Assembly: GCF_003259935.1 (NCBI RefSeq)
Contig: NZ_QLMH01000013.1
Coordinates: 1-64,000 of the forward strand
DNA from: Paranoxybacillus vitaminiphilus
GTDB taxonomy: Bacteria; Bacillota; Bacilli; Bacillales; Anoxybacillaceae
Direction of reading: 5' to 3'
DNA: 64,000 nt
Numbering within the stretch: position 1 is the stretch's first letter; each line of letters begins with the position of its first letter. This document shows, piece by piece, positions 20,291 to 29,428 of the stretch. The notes beneath the pieces are model-generated. The model saw nothing but the letters and a program-made list of their open reading frames with translations, searched no databases and was not told the DNA's origin. Position numbers and translations under genes: made by a program.

Positions 20291-22387
20291 ATGAAATCTC
20301 TTGTTCTGGCAGAAAAACCGAGCGTCGCCCGTGAGATTGCCCGGGTGCTTGGCTGCAAACAACCGCACAAGCATTACTTTGAAGGAAGCAAGTATATCGT
20401 AACTTGGGCGCTCGGCCATTTAATCGAATTAAAAATGCCGGAGGATTACGATCCAAAATATAAAACATGGCGGCTGGAAGACTTGCCGATTATCCCCCAG
20501 CAAATGGGCTTAAACATCATCAGGAAGACGAGCCACCAATTTAGGGCGATTGCAAATGTGGCCAAACGAACGGACATTAAAGATTGCATCATCGCAACAG
20601 ATGCCGGCCGTGAAGGTGAGCTCGTTGCCCGATGGATTTTAAAAAAGCTTAACTGGAAAAAACCGATCTTGCGCTTATGGATTTCTTCACAGACAGACAA
20701 AGCGATTCGCGATGGATTCAAAGATTTAAAGCCGGGAAAACGATTTGACCATTTATATCAATCGGCCATTTGTCGCGCTGAAGCCGATTGGCTGATCGGA
20801 TTAAATGTTACAAGAGCCTTGACAACCAAATACAACGATCCTCTTTCAGCAGGGCGTGTCCAAACCCCTACTCTTGCCATGATCATCGACCGGGAAAAGG
20901 AAATTCAGAAATTTGTTCCAAAACCATACTGGACGATCCATGCCAACATTGGCTCCCTTTCCGCATCTTGGGAACAAAATGGAGAAAAACGGATCTTTTC
21001 AAAAGAAACCGCAAAACATATTTACGAAAAACTAAAAAACAAGCAAGCAGCCATCCTCTCAATTGAGCGTAAGAAGAAAAAGGAGCAGCAGCCTCTTCCT
21101 TATGACTTAACCGAGCTGCAGCAGGATGCCAACAAACGATTCGGTTTTTCTGCCAAAAAAACGTTAACCGTTTTGCAAAGGCTTTATGAACACCATAAGC
21201 TTGTCACATATCCGCGCACAGACTCCCGCTATTTAACGTCGGACATGGAATCAACCATGTTTGACAGGCTGAAGGCAATGGCATCGAGTTACAAAGACGA
21301 GATCGGGCCGCTCTTGTCGGATAGAGGGAAAGTGAACGCAAGACAGGTGTTCAATAATGAAAAAGTGACCGATCACCATGCGATTATTCCGACAGAAGAA
21401 CCTCTGCATATGAACAAACTTTCCGAAGATGAACGGAAGCTGTATGATTTAATCGCCCGCCGTTTTTTGGCGTTGTTTTACCCTGTCTATGAATATGAAA
21501 CCGTCCATGCTGTTTTTCGTATAGGCGAAGAAACGCTTACTGCCCGCGAAATAGTTGTTGTCAATGCGGGATTTAGAAAAGTTCTTGGAAAAAATGACGA
21601 CGGACGCGGCAAAAAACAGCTTTCTTCTTTAATGAAGGGGCAAACGTTTACGCTTCATGAACTCGAACTGAAAGAGGCGCTGACAGAACCCCCGCTCCGC
21701 TATTCAGAAGCGGACATTCTGTCGCAAATGGAAAAGTACGGACTCGGCACACCGGCAACAAGAGCGGACATTATTGAACGGCTCGTTGAGACAGAAGCGG
21801 TCGAGCGGAAAAACGGTAGATTCTATCCAACAAAAAAAGGAAAACAGTTGATTGAACTTGTCAATGAAGAATTAAAATCGCCTGAACTGACAGCACAATG
21901 GGAAAAAGAGCTTGAAGCGATCGCACGCGGAAAAGGAGATCCGAAAGCTTTTTTACAAAACATTCGCAAGCAGACTGAACATCTTGTGTCTGAAATTAAA
22001 CAAAGCGATCGGACTTACCTTGCCCACAATCTGACTGGCTCGACGTGCCCGGAATGCGGCTCGTTTCTAAAAGAACGGGCGACAAAAGAAGGAAGGATGT
22101 TGGTCTGTTCAAACATGGAATGCCGCTTTCGCAAGCATAAAGATCCAAAGCTTTCTAAGCGGCGTTGCCCGCAATGCAAAAAGCGGATGGAAATTCATGA
22201 AGGAAAAGCAGGGGTCTATTTCCAATGCCGCAGCTGCAATGTTGTTGAAAAAGCGGAGGAAAAGAAAACCGCGGCGATTAACCGCAAAGACCGGGCTTTA
22301 CTGCAAAAATACAGCCCAGAAAACGATTCATTCGGCACAAGTTTAGGGGAGCTGCTAAAACAAGCGTTGGAAAAAAAGGACAGCTAA
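20291..22387 (+). CDS. topB: DNA topoisomerase III
   Basis: This 698-residue type IA topoisomerase relaxes and decatenates DNA through a 5'-phosphotyrosyl intermediate. The Toprim domain begins SLVLAEKPSVAREIARVLG and includes DAGREGELVARWI. The catalytic tyrosine is about Y307 in TYPRTDSRYL. A C-terminal zinc-binding part has paired cysteines (CPECGSFL, CSNMECRF, CPQCKKRM, CRSCNV). The start is ATG 20291 behind AAAGGAGAATATC; an upstream ATG at 20267 lacks such a site. Length and layout match Bacillus TopB. It stands alone with its own terminator. Confidence 0.96.
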   Translation: MKSLVLAEKPSVAREIARVLGCKQPHKHYFEGSKYIVTWALGHLIELKMPEDYDPKYKTWRLEDLPIIPQQMGLNIIRKTSHQFRAIANVAKRTDIKDCIIATDAGREGELVARWILKKLNWKKPILRLWISSQTDKAIRDGFKDLKPGKRFDHLYQSAICRAEADWLIGLNVTRALTTKYNDPLSAGRVQTPTLAMIIDREKEIQKFVPKPYWTIHANIGSLSASWEQNGEKRIFSKETAKHIYEKLKNKQAAILSIERKKKKEQQPLPYDLTELQQDANKRFGFSAKKTLTVLQRLYEHHKLVTYPRTDSRYLTSDMESTMFDRLKAMASSYKDEIGPLLSDRGKVNARQVFNNEKVTDHHAIIPTEEPLHMNKLSEDERKLYDLIARRFLALFYPVYEYETVHAVFRIGEETLTAREIVVVNAGFRKVLGKNDDGRGKKQLSSLMKGQTFTLHELELKEALTEPPLRYSEADILSQMEKYGLGTPATRADIIERLVETEAVERKNGRFYPTKKGKQLIELVNEELKSPELTAQWEKELEAIARGKGDPKAFLQNIRKQTEHLVSEIKQSDRTYLAHNLTGSTCPECGSFLKERATKEGRMLVCSNMECRFRKHKDPKLSKRRCPQCKKRMEIHEGKAGVYFQCRSCNVVEKAEEKKTAAINRKDRALLQKYSPENDSFGTSLGELLKQALEKKDS

Positions 22388-22450
22388 AAGCATAAAAGCC
22401 GTTTTCCCAATCGGCTTGCCCGCGGTAAGTTGACGAATAAAACCACTAGT

Positions 22451-22499
22451 CAAACAGGTGTCACTCTTACATTCATGAAGTGCCGCCTGTTTGCTTTTT
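22451..22499 (+). terminator. terminator of topB
   Basis: CAAACAGG (22451-22458) pairs with CCTGTTTG (22486-22493), with inner CACT/AGTG pairing, followed by CTTTTTT. It lies about 65 bases after the topB stop. Confidence 0.85.
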
Positions 22500-22538
22500 T
22501 CCGCTTCATGTTAAGCCCTTCTAAAGCCCTCCCTGGAC

Positions 22539-22662
22539 TTAAAGTACCTCAATTATTTTCCTTCCAAAAATCGTTTGGTCGCCACCTACATTTTTAATTT
22601 CACACCTTTGCCCACCGGATAGAGCAACATGGGAGCCTTTTAAAATAACACGCAATCTATCT
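22539..22662 (-). pseudogene. coding-like remnant of unknown family
   Basis: The minus frame ending at TAA 22539 reads DRLRVILKGSHVALSGGQRC followed by EIKNVGGDQTIFGRKIIEVL for about 40 codons after an in-frame stop. It has no start codon. The composition looks like real protein but I cannot name a family. It lies downstream of a minus-strand terminator, so it is not part of the CAP-domain fragment's transcript. Confidence 0.25.
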
Positions 22663-22697
22663 TAAACATGTCCAAAAGCACATGGATAAAAATAAAA

Positions 22698-22731
22698 ACC
22701 ACACCACTAATGCCTACCTTAGTGGTGTGGT
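22698..22731 (-). terminator. minus-strand terminator beside the CAP-domain fragment
   Basis: ACCACACCACTAA (22698-22710) pairs perfectly over 13 bp with TTAGTGGTGTGGT (22719-22731) around an 8-base loop. On the minus strand it is followed by TTTTATTTTTATCC. It lies 17 bases past the stop of the CAP-domain fragment. Confidence 0.85.
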
Positions 22732-22747
22732 GCAGAAACGTTAATCT

Positions 22748-22924
22748 TTATTTTCTTATAAATTGTTGTGTCCAGATGTACCCGTTTTCTTCAAAACCTA
22801 CTCCGATATGAGTGTAGTTTTTGTTCAAAATATTCGCCCGATGGCCTGCGCTATTCATCCAAGCTGTCACTACTTCTTGCGGAGTTCGATTGACAAAGTT
22901 TAAGAAAAGGATAAAAATTAACAT
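22748..22924 (-). pseudogene. C-terminal fragment of a CAP/SCP-domain (YkwD-like) protein
   Basis: The minus frame 22924-22748 encodes 58 residues. After an odd hydrophobic start, it carries TPQEVVTAWMNSAGHRANIL followed by IGVGFEENGYIWTQQFI. This is the end of the CAP (PR-1/SCP) domain of secreted Bacillus proteins such as YkwD, including the GHRANIL signature. The first two thirds of the domain and any signal peptide are missing, and no ribosome binding site precedes the ATG. It has kept its strong terminator. Confidence 0.7.
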
Positions 22925-23106
22925 TTTTTACATTAATGTTACAATACATCATTTTGTTTACAAACTTTTATCCCATCTTGTCAAATCTTCATGATTTCAT
23001 GACAATTTTTCGAACATTCACTTCCACACGTTATATTTGTTTTAATTTTGTAGTATAGTGTATAGTGCGATTAGAAGAGATTTCATATTCCAAGGAGCGT
23101 GTAACG

Positions 23107-23412
23107 ATGATCGTTCATGAGTTAGTTGGTACAGAGAATTTGTTTGCCAAAGAGTTAAAGGAAGGGTATTACGTCATTCGTAAAAAATACAACATGCTGG
23201 ATATCGATCTATGTGGCGCACATATGTTTCAACAAATTGACTGCGGAACAGAAGAGGTTGTTACTGTTGTCTTTGATCCTGGCAATGAATATTCCCTCGT
23301 CTGCCTTGGTGTATATACATTTGAAAACAAATCGCCTTCCCCGGCCGAATTAAAACAGATGCTTCAAACGAAGCATGAAGAGCTTTTCCAAACAGAAGCA
23401 GTCTCAGCGTGA
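23107..23412 (+). CDS. conserved-looking hypothetical protein, 101 residues
   Basis: The start is set at ATG 23107, nine bases after AAGGAG; a longer GTG-initiated frame from 23065 would contain the ribosome binding site. The product is acidic and soluble (MIVHELVGTENLFAKELKEG, two cysteines in LCGAHMFQQIDC, then a C-terminal helix). The coding composition is good and the stop codon lies inside a 16-bp terminator stem. I do not recognise the family and neighbours give no clue. Confidence 0.65.
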   Translation: MIVHELVGTENLFAKELKEGYYVIRKKYNMLDIDLCGAHMFQQIDCGTEEVVTVVFDPGNEYSLVCLGVYTFENKSPSPAELKQMLQTKHEELFQTEAVSA

Positions 23413-23426
23413 GACTGCTTCTGTTT
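23390..23426 (+). terminator. terminator overlapping the stop codon of the 101-residue gene
   Basis: AAACAGAAGCAGTCTC (ending 23405) pairs with GAGACTGCTTCTGTTT (23411-23426) around AGCGT. The gene's TGA lies at the loop and start of the right arm. The stem is perfect; the T run is short. Confidence 0.7.
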
Positions 23427-23542
23427 GTCTACAAGCTATTTGACCATATCCACATATTTGTACCCTGACAGCTATTCTCGTTGGTTTCAATCAGTATAGA
23501 ATCCCGATTCGGAAAAATAAGGTTCATTGATATTTCTTTGCG

Positions 23543-24604
23543 TCAAAAAGCTTTCGGAATGGGAATTTTGATGAATTTGTCATCATGTTCGGTTGGCGTC
23601 CCTCTTCCATCCGTGTTATTTGTAACAAAAAACAAATGGTCTTCCAATATGAATACATCCCGTACGCGCCCTACGTTTGAAACAATTTGTTGATATGTTT
23701 TATTTTTTAAGTCGAACGCTAAAACACCTTCCCCCCGCAGCTGTGCAGCATACAAAATCCCATTATGATAGGTCATTCCAGATGGCGCCCAAGTATGATT
23801 CCCCGAATGGAACAATGGTGCGATCATCCCGTCTTTCGTTTCATTTCCTTGAATAAGCGGCCAGCCATAGTTTCCTTTCGGTTTAATCAAATTGATTTCA
23901 TCATGGGCACTTGAACCATGCTCAGAGCTATAAAGCTGACCCGTTTCATCCCATGCCAAACCTTGTGGGTTGCGGTGTCCATAGCTATAGACAAAGGAGC
24001 TGGGATCAGGATTATCGTCCGGTATGGTGCCGTCGAGATTCATTCGTAAAATTTTTCCGCCAAGAGATGTCTCGTCTTGGGCAATCATCGCATCTGTAGC
24101 ATCTCCAGTCGTGATGTACAACTTTTTGTCCGGTCCGATTTTTATTCTTCCGCCGTGATGAAAGTTTCCGCTTGGAATTTGGTCTAGCAAAACCTTTTCC
24201 TCAAACCATTCATTATTTTCTTCCCGTATTTCGGCAACACGATTAAATTGCCCGCTCTCATCCTCATATGTATAGTAAAGAAAGGCGTAATTCTTTTTCT
24301 CGGGATGAAGCGCAAAACCTAATACACCAGCTTCAGATGCCGTCGAAAGCTTCTTTTCTAAATGCAGATTCTGTCTAATCTTTTCATTGCCTGTAATTTT
24401 CACAATGGAGCCGGTCCGCTCTGAAATATAAAAAGATACCCCGTCCCAGTCGATCGCCCATGGCACACTTAAATCTTGGGCCACGATTTCCATATTGTCG
24501 TTGTTGTTTGTTTGTTGTTCATTTTGAGGGCTGTTTTCTTCTTGTTTTAAACAGCCGGTTAGAAGAAAAATGAGGCTGATCATGATGAGAGGATGTTGTT
24601 TCAT
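23543..24604 (-). CDS. yliI: PQQ-dependent sugar dehydrogenase-like lipoprotein (YliI/GSDH family)
   Basis: This 353-residue lipoprotein (signal ending FLLTGC) has a six-bladed beta-propeller of the soluble aldose sugar dehydrogenase family: LSVPWAIDW, GLGF-like GVLGFALHPE, FHHGGRIKIGPDKKLYITTGDA, YGHRNPQGLAW and SSEHGSSAHDEINLI. Family members oxidise sugars using PQQ outside the membrane. Bacillus does not make PQQ, so the cofactor would have to come from outside or the activity may differ. The start is ATG 24604 behind GGGAGGG. It is convergent with the preceding gene. Confidence 0.88.
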   Translation of the reverse strand: MKQHPLIMISLIFLLTGCLKQEENSPQNEQQTNNNDNMEIVAQDLSVPWAIDWDGVSFYISERTGSIVKITGNEKIRQNLHLEKKLSTASEAGVLGFALHPEKKNYAFLYYTYEDESGQFNRVAEIREENNEWFEEKVLLDQIPSGNFHHGGRIKIGPDKKLYITTGDATDAMIAQDETSLGGKILRMNLDGTIPDDNPDPSSFVYSYGHRNPQGLAWDETGQLYSSEHGSSAHDEINLIKPKGNYGWPLIQGNETKDGMIAPLFHSGNHTWAPSGMTYHNGILYAAQLRGEGVLAFDLKNKTYQQIVSNVGRVRDVFILEDHLFFVTNNTDGRGTPTEHDDKFIKIPIPKAF

Positions 24605-24807
24605 CAAATTTCCCTCCCGATAAAATGAACCTTCAGCTTTTTTGGCCACCAATCATCGATATCAAACTTGGCTGCTACGATAATTTTGTGCTTCGAATTA
24701 TTCGTGTAAAAAAGCAAAACCGCTCACTAATAATTGAACGTATAACTAAGAGTGAGGTTAAAATTTCTTTTGGAGCATTTGCTAATGGTAAAAAACGCCG
24801 AAATTAT

Positions 24808-24999
24808 TCACTGCATTGGATAAACGCTCCCAATTTTTTTAGCCTTTTGTCCGTCCTCTTGACAAGAATAACCAAACAATTCACCATTGCCACCTTTATT
24901 TTTAGTACAGATTGTAAAGCCCGCTTTTTCGATTCTTCCATCCAAGGATTCTCGCAATCCATCTTTAATATTGATAGAACCCGCACATAAATAACAATT
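24808..24999 (-). pseudogene. possible frameshifted small secreted-protein remnant
   Basis: One minus frame ending at TGA 24808 reads like protein (SINIKDGLRESLDGRIEKAG, then TKNKGGNGELFGYSC and EDGQKAKKIGSVYPMQ) but begins straight after a TAG with no start codon. An overlapping frame from ATG 25055 could supply an N-terminus only with a frameshift. No family is recognised and no ribosome binding site is seen. The remainder of 24605-25151 shows nothing else. Confidence 0.3.
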
Positions 25000-25151
25000 C
25001 TATTCTTTGAATCTATTTCCTCCCTCTGCCTGTTAATTAAACCAAAAGAAAACATTTGCTGAAATTTTACATTTATGATCTTACTTTCCGAGATGTTCTT
25101 TACACAAATTGATATAATCTATATCCACTATTTATTAGTAAAATATAAATT

Positions 25152-25550
25152 CTATTCTTTAGAAAGCTTGTGACATTTCCAATCGCCAGACTTAATTTCA
25201 GTCAAGGTTGTTACTTTCTCAGGGGAATAAACATACATATACGCTTGAACAGTTCCGCTGTCCGTGTAAACGGTTTGTATGATTCGGTCATATTCATTCG
25301 CCATCCCTTCACCTTCATATCCTTCTAACCAATCAAGACGTTTTAGCTGATCTTCGTTTACTTCATAGAGCTCACCGTACACTCTCTGCTTTGTACCGCT
25401 GACCATAGCAGGATAACGAAAACCCGTGTCATAAAGCACTCCATAAGTCCAACATTGCCGCGCAAGGCATTTTGCTTTTTTCAATAAGTAGTGATTTGGT
25501 TCGTGCTGTCGCAGTGTGCCATACACAAATACATGGAAAGTCTTATTCAT
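25152..25550 (-). CDS. gamma-glutamylcyclotransferase-like (AIG2/GGCT-fold) protein
   Basis: This 132-residue protein begins MNKTFHVFVYGTLRQHEPNH. VYGTLR is the substrate-loop signature of the GGCT/AIG2 fold. VYGELYEVNEDQLKRLDWLE carries the conserved Glu region, followed by YMYVY. These enzymes cyclise gamma-glutamyl amines or peptides to 5-oxoproline derivatives; the exact substrate is unknown. The start is ATG 25550, nine bases after AAGGAG; the longer frame to 25718 is AT-rich leader without homology. It appears monocistronic. Confidence 0.85.
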   Translation of the reverse strand: MNKTFHVFVYGTLRQHEPNHYLLKKAKCLARQCWTYGVLYDTGFRYPAMVSGTKQRVYGELYEVNEDQLKRLDWLEGYEGEGMANEYDRIIQTVYTDSGTVQAYMYVYSPEKVTTLTEIKSGDWKCHKLSKE

Positions 25551-26326
25551 TTTAAACATCTCCTTCATGTAGAAATGGTAACAATCTCTCAACTTTCGGG
25601 TTTGGGCATAAATCTGGATAAAAATCTTCTGTGAGTCTGCCTGTAGAATAGGCAATAGTCCGTTATTCTTTTGGTACAAACTCTCTGTTTGTAACAAAGT
25701 CTGTAGCAACCGATACAATTTTACAGTTGTATGAAGTTAAGTAGGGAAAAAAGTAGATTTTGTTCTTTTGAAAATCCAGTTAGGCAGCTTAATTTAACCA
25801 ATCATTTTACCCTTAAGATATATTACATCATATATTACACCTTTTCCTTCTTCCTAACCTGTTTGTTAGCATAAATGGTGGTGGCAAAGAAGTATGGTCT
25901 TTTTATTTTGGGTAGAGCTCATGTGTAGTCCCCATTGATATCAAATTAAGGGCAACTTTCCAATTGACACCCCTGAAATCATACCAAGAGGATTTTTTAT
26001 GCACATTCCTAAAAAGTTGAGTCTTCACCACAAAATGAACTTGATAAACAATTGATTTTGTAAAATGTGTGTTACCATCTATTATTTATTTTACTTTTAT
26101 TACCATTTAGATGTGAGCGATTTAGCACACTTCTGTAAAAAAATCAAGTACATCTTTTGTTGAAGAAATAAAAAGTTTCTAACTAGTAATACTTTTCCAT
26201 TCGCTATCATTGAAACTTTCATGTCTTTGCTTATTTTTTGTTCTAGGTAGGTACAAACCCTTACACACGTAAAACCAAACGAATAAATTATTAAGTAAGA
26301 ACATACTTGGAGGTGTATCATTTCTA
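25551..26326. other. long intergenic region without a supported gene
   Basis: AT-rich sequence with only short overlapping frames (for example 26100-26390 minus, no ribosome binding site). A coding-like scrap on the minus strand near 25910-25985 ends in THELYPK, but it is too short to identify. No riboswitch or terminator structure stood out. Confidence 0.35.
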
Positions 26327-26605
26327 ATGTCTGCTTATTATTACGGTTTATGTTGCAAAAATATCGGGAGAGCAGTAGCCATAAAAACAATTGACGGAGG
26401 AATCCATCGAGGATTGATTACACGTGTAACTCCTACAAAGGTATATCTTCGACCACTAGGTAGAAATAGAAACTTAGGTGGATTTGGTTTAGGTTATTAT
26501 GGCGGATATGGATGGGGATGGGGCGGCTTCGGATTGGGCTTCGGATTAGGTATTGCTTTTGGAGCAATTGCCACTCTGGCCTTTTTACCATTTTTCTTCT
26601 GGTAA
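26327..26605 (+). CDS. glycine/tyrosine-rich protein with hydrophobic C-terminus
   Basis: This 92-residue product has an N-terminal part (residues 1-47, KNIGRAVAIKTIDGGIHRGL and KVYLRPLG) resembling the small beta-barrel of DUF2642-type Bacillus proteins. A Gly-rich stretch (FGLGYYGGYGWGWGGFGLG) and a hydrophobic tail ending FFFW follow. Such proteins are common in sporulating Bacillaceae and some are spore-coat associated; that role is inference. The start is ATG 26327 with GGAGGTG eleven bases upstream. A strong terminator follows directly. Confidence 0.7.
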   Translation: MSAYYYGLCCKNIGRAVAIKTIDGGIHRGLITRVTPTKVYLRPLGRNRNLGGFGLGYYGGYGWGWGGFGLGFGLGIAFGAIATLAFLPFFFW

Positions 26606-26652
26606 TAGTAAGAGGGTGTTCCAAAAGTAGAAATGGGGACACCCTCTTACTA
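26606..26652. terminator. bidirectional terminator between the Gly-rich gene and asnB
   Basis: TAGTAAGAGGGTGT (26606-26619) pairs perfectly with ACACCCTCTTACTA (26639-26652). The arm resembles the GAGGCTGTCCCA hairpins elsewhere in the window. It sits between convergent genes and can serve both. Confidence 0.8.
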
Positions 26653-26667
26653 TGAGAGGTTTACTTA

Positions 26668-28569
26668 TCATTGATTGATAGCAGCGGTTTGTCTTTTTTT
26701 ATATATATTTGTAAAATCATATTTCTTTTCTACATATACTTGGTGCCAAATCATAAAGACAAGGACGGTCCAAATTTTTCGGCTGTGATCTGTTTTATCA
26801 CTGCAATGCTCGTCTAGTAAACGGTACAATAGATCTTTATTAAATAAATGATCGGTTGCACTTTCTTTTATCATGTTTTTCGCCCAGTCATACATTTCGT
26901 TTTTCAACCAATGACGGATTGGCACTGGAAATCCTAGTTTTTTGCGGTTTAAAACATGGTCTGGCACAATACCCTCCGCTGCTTTGCGCAAAATGTATTT
27001 CGTCGTGTGATTTGCCGTCTTCATCTCTGGAGGAATTTTTGCCGCTACTTCAAATACCGCTTTATCTAAAAATGGAACCCGCAACTCTAATGAGTGGGCC
27101 ATTGTCATTTTGTCCGCTTTTAATAAAATATCACCGCGCAGCCATGTATGAATATCAATATACTGCATTCGGTTAACAGGAGGATAATGGGTTGTTTCTC
27201 TATAAAAAGGAGCTGTAATATTTGTATATTCCAGTCCCCTCTTATATCCTTTTAACAGCTCTTGTTTCTCTTCTTCGCTATACATTTTTGCATTGCCGAT
27301 ATATCGTTCTTCCATAGGTGTGGTACCGCGCTCAATAAAACTTTTTCCTTTTATTCTTTCCGGGAGTAACCCTGCAATCACTCTCAAGGCTGATTTAGCC
27401 GCACTTGGCATTCGTTCAAAGAGTTCCAATGACTGCGGCTCACGATAAATGTTGTAACCGCCAAATAACTCGTCTGCTCCCTCACCGGAAAGAACGACCT
27501 TTACATGCTTTCTTGCTTCCCGGGCAACAAAATAAAGCGGCACTGCAGCCGGATCGGCAAGTGGATCATCCATATGCCACATAATTTTCGGCAATTCCTC
27601 CATATATTCCTCTGGTGAAATGACATAGCTAATATTCTCAACGTCCAGCTTTTCTGCTGTTTCTTTTGCCACATCAATTTCACTGAAGCCTTCCCGTGCA
27701 AAACCGACAGAAAATGTCTTGATACGCGGATTAAATTGTTTGGCAATTGCCGCAATGAACGATGAATCGATTCCGCCTGATAAAAACGAACCGACCGGCA
27801 CATCGCTGCGCATATGCACTTGCACGGAATCGAACAGCACGTTGCGAATTTCTTTGACAAGTTCATCTTCTGATTTGATGACAGGTTGAAATTGGGCTTT
27901 CCAGTAGCGATGAATCGTTAATTTTTCACCGATTTTTTTCTTCATATAGTGACCCGGCTCCAATTTTTGAATACCAACCGACATCGTCATCGGTTCAGGT
28001 ACATATTGGAATGTTAAATAATGCTGCAGTGAATCATAGTCTAATAAATCATTCTCAAGAGCGAGCAAAATACTTTTCTTCTCGGAAGCGAAAAACGTAC
28101 GACCTTCTTGTTCCATGTAGAAAAACGGTTTAATGCCAAACGGATCACGCGCAGCAAAAATCTCCCTCTCTTGTTTGTCCCAGATGACGAAAGCAAACAT
28201 ACCGCGGAGTTTCTCTACCGCTTTTTCTTTTTCAGCACTATAAAGAGCAATAATCACTTCCGTATCGGAATGAGTAGCAAATTTATATCCCTTTGCAAGC
28301 AATTCTTCCCGCAATTCCACATAGTTGTAGATTTCTCCATTAAATATGATCCAATACCGTTCATTTTCATAAGACAATGGCTGATGTCCCGCCTCAAGAT
28401 CAATAATGCTCAGACGACGAAACCCAAAATTTACGTATTCATCAAAAAAATAACCCTCATCGTCAGGACCTCGATGAATAATGATATCATTCATTTCATG
28501 AAACGTTTCTTTCCATTTTCCATCAATGGTTCTCGGATGATCATGAATGCACCCAATAAAACCGCACAT
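26668..28569 (-). CDS. asnB: asparagine synthetase (glutamine-hydrolysing)
   Basis: This 633-residue enzyme converts aspartate, glutamine and ATP to asparagine. Cys2 is the N-terminal glutaminase nucleophile (MCGFIGC). RLSIIDLEAGHQPL and NGEIYNY complete the Ntn domain, and the synthetase domain carries the PP-loop SGGIDSSF. Length and C-terminal half (for example RKIWTVLVFMIWH) are very close to B. subtilis AsnB rather than the shorter AsnO. It is monocistronic, starting at ATG 28569 behind GTGAGGGA. Confidence 0.95.
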   Translation of the reverse strand: MCGFIGCIHDHPRTIDGKWKETFHEMNDIIIHRGPDDEGYFFDEYVNFGFRRLSIIDLEAGHQPLSYENERYWIIFNGEIYNYVELREELLAKGYKFATHSDTEVIIALYSAEKEKAVEKLRGMFAFVIWDKQEREIFAARDPFGIKPFFYMEQEGRTFFASEKKSILLALENDLLDYDSLQHYLTFQYVPEPMTMSVGIQKLEPGHYMKKKIGEKLTIHRYWKAQFQPVIKSEDELVKEIRNVLFDSVQVHMRSDVPVGSFLSGGIDSSFIAAIAKQFNPRIKTFSVGFAREGFSEIDVAKETAEKLDVENISYVISPEEYMEELPKIMWHMDDPLADPAAVPLYFVAREARKHVKVVLSGEGADELFGGYNIYREPQSLELFERMPSAAKSALRVIAGLLPERIKGKSFIERGTTPMEERYIGNAKMYSEEEKQELLKGYKRGLEYTNITAPFYRETTHYPPVNRMQYIDIHTWLRGDILLKADKMTMAHSLELRVPFLDKAVFEVAAKIPPEMKTANHTTKYILRKAAEGIVPDHVLNRKKLGFPVPIRHWLKNEMYDWAKNMIKESATDHLFNKDLLYRLLDEHCSDKTDHSRKIWTVLVFMIWHQVYVEKKYDFTNIYKKRQTAAINQ

Positions 28570-29320
28570 TATATTGTTCCCTCACTTTATTAAGTGAATT
28601 ATAGATTGTATCAACGATTTTGCTAGCAGAATATTATATTAAAATGAATGTAACAAACTATATTTTTACCTGTAATGAACTTTTAACAATTAAATCGGTT
28701 GCAATATTCTCATAATAGAAACATATTAACACAAAAAACGTAAAAAAATTAGAGAAAATTGCCTAAATTTCCTCTATTATTATATAATACACCCTTTATA
28801 AACACTTAATATTTTATCCTCTCAACAGACCGCATTTCCTATTTTTTATTCATTCAAATTTGATTCATTATCTGCTTATTTATCATCAGCTTTTCACTCA
28901 ATGATATTCTCGGTTCCACAAACATATTAAAACAATAAAATGTGGAGAAATTATGGATTCTTTTGAGATGTCACAGTGATTATATGATAAGAATCGTCTC
29001 CATTGTTTCTACACATTTAGTCGATAATATAAAAACAGAGTTGCATCTGTCATGTTAGGAATTATATTTTTTAGTTTCTATTTCTTTTGTGAAAGCCAAC
29101 TAATGAGAGTTATATAAACTAGCAATAGGATCCAATATCGCTTTTTCTTTATTGCTTTTGACTCTATTTACCCACTATGTAAATTCTGAATATTAACGCT
29201 GGATGCCAATGGACAAACAAGCTATTACCTATGACCGCAATAAACCGGTTATATAGCGGCTTTTCTTTTTTATTTCATATCTCCCATTAACATCGAATAA
29301 TTTTATTTTCCCTAAATGAC
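28570..29320. other. long AT-rich intergenic region upstream of asnB
   Basis: This 750-bp stretch carries no supportable gene. A weak plus-strand terminator-like hairpin (CCGC/GCGG followed by TTTTCTTTTTT, about 29241-29275) precedes the multicopper oxidase promoter region. No T-box or other leader was recognised upstream of asnB. Confidence 0.35.
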
Positions 29321-29351
29321 TTTATGGAAAATTACTTATTTAACTCTTTTC

Positions 29352-29383
29352 TCCATAAATTTTGCAAATTTATTTTTTATGAT
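29352..29383 (+). promoter_or_regulatory. candidate two-component regulator box and -10 of the multicopper oxidase
   Basis: TCCATAAATTTTGCAAATTT (from 29352) is followed by TATGAT at 29378, so that the box covers the -35 region. The same box, with one C/T change, precedes the two-component operon (44409-44429), and a shorter match precedes the CcdA-like gene (41549-41565). Box-to-TATA spacing is 24-26 bases in all three. It lies about 60 bases upstream of the oxidase start. Confidence 0.65.
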
Positions 29384-29428
29384 GATATTAGCAATGATTC
29401 AAATGACATGTTTACGGAGGGAGCTAGA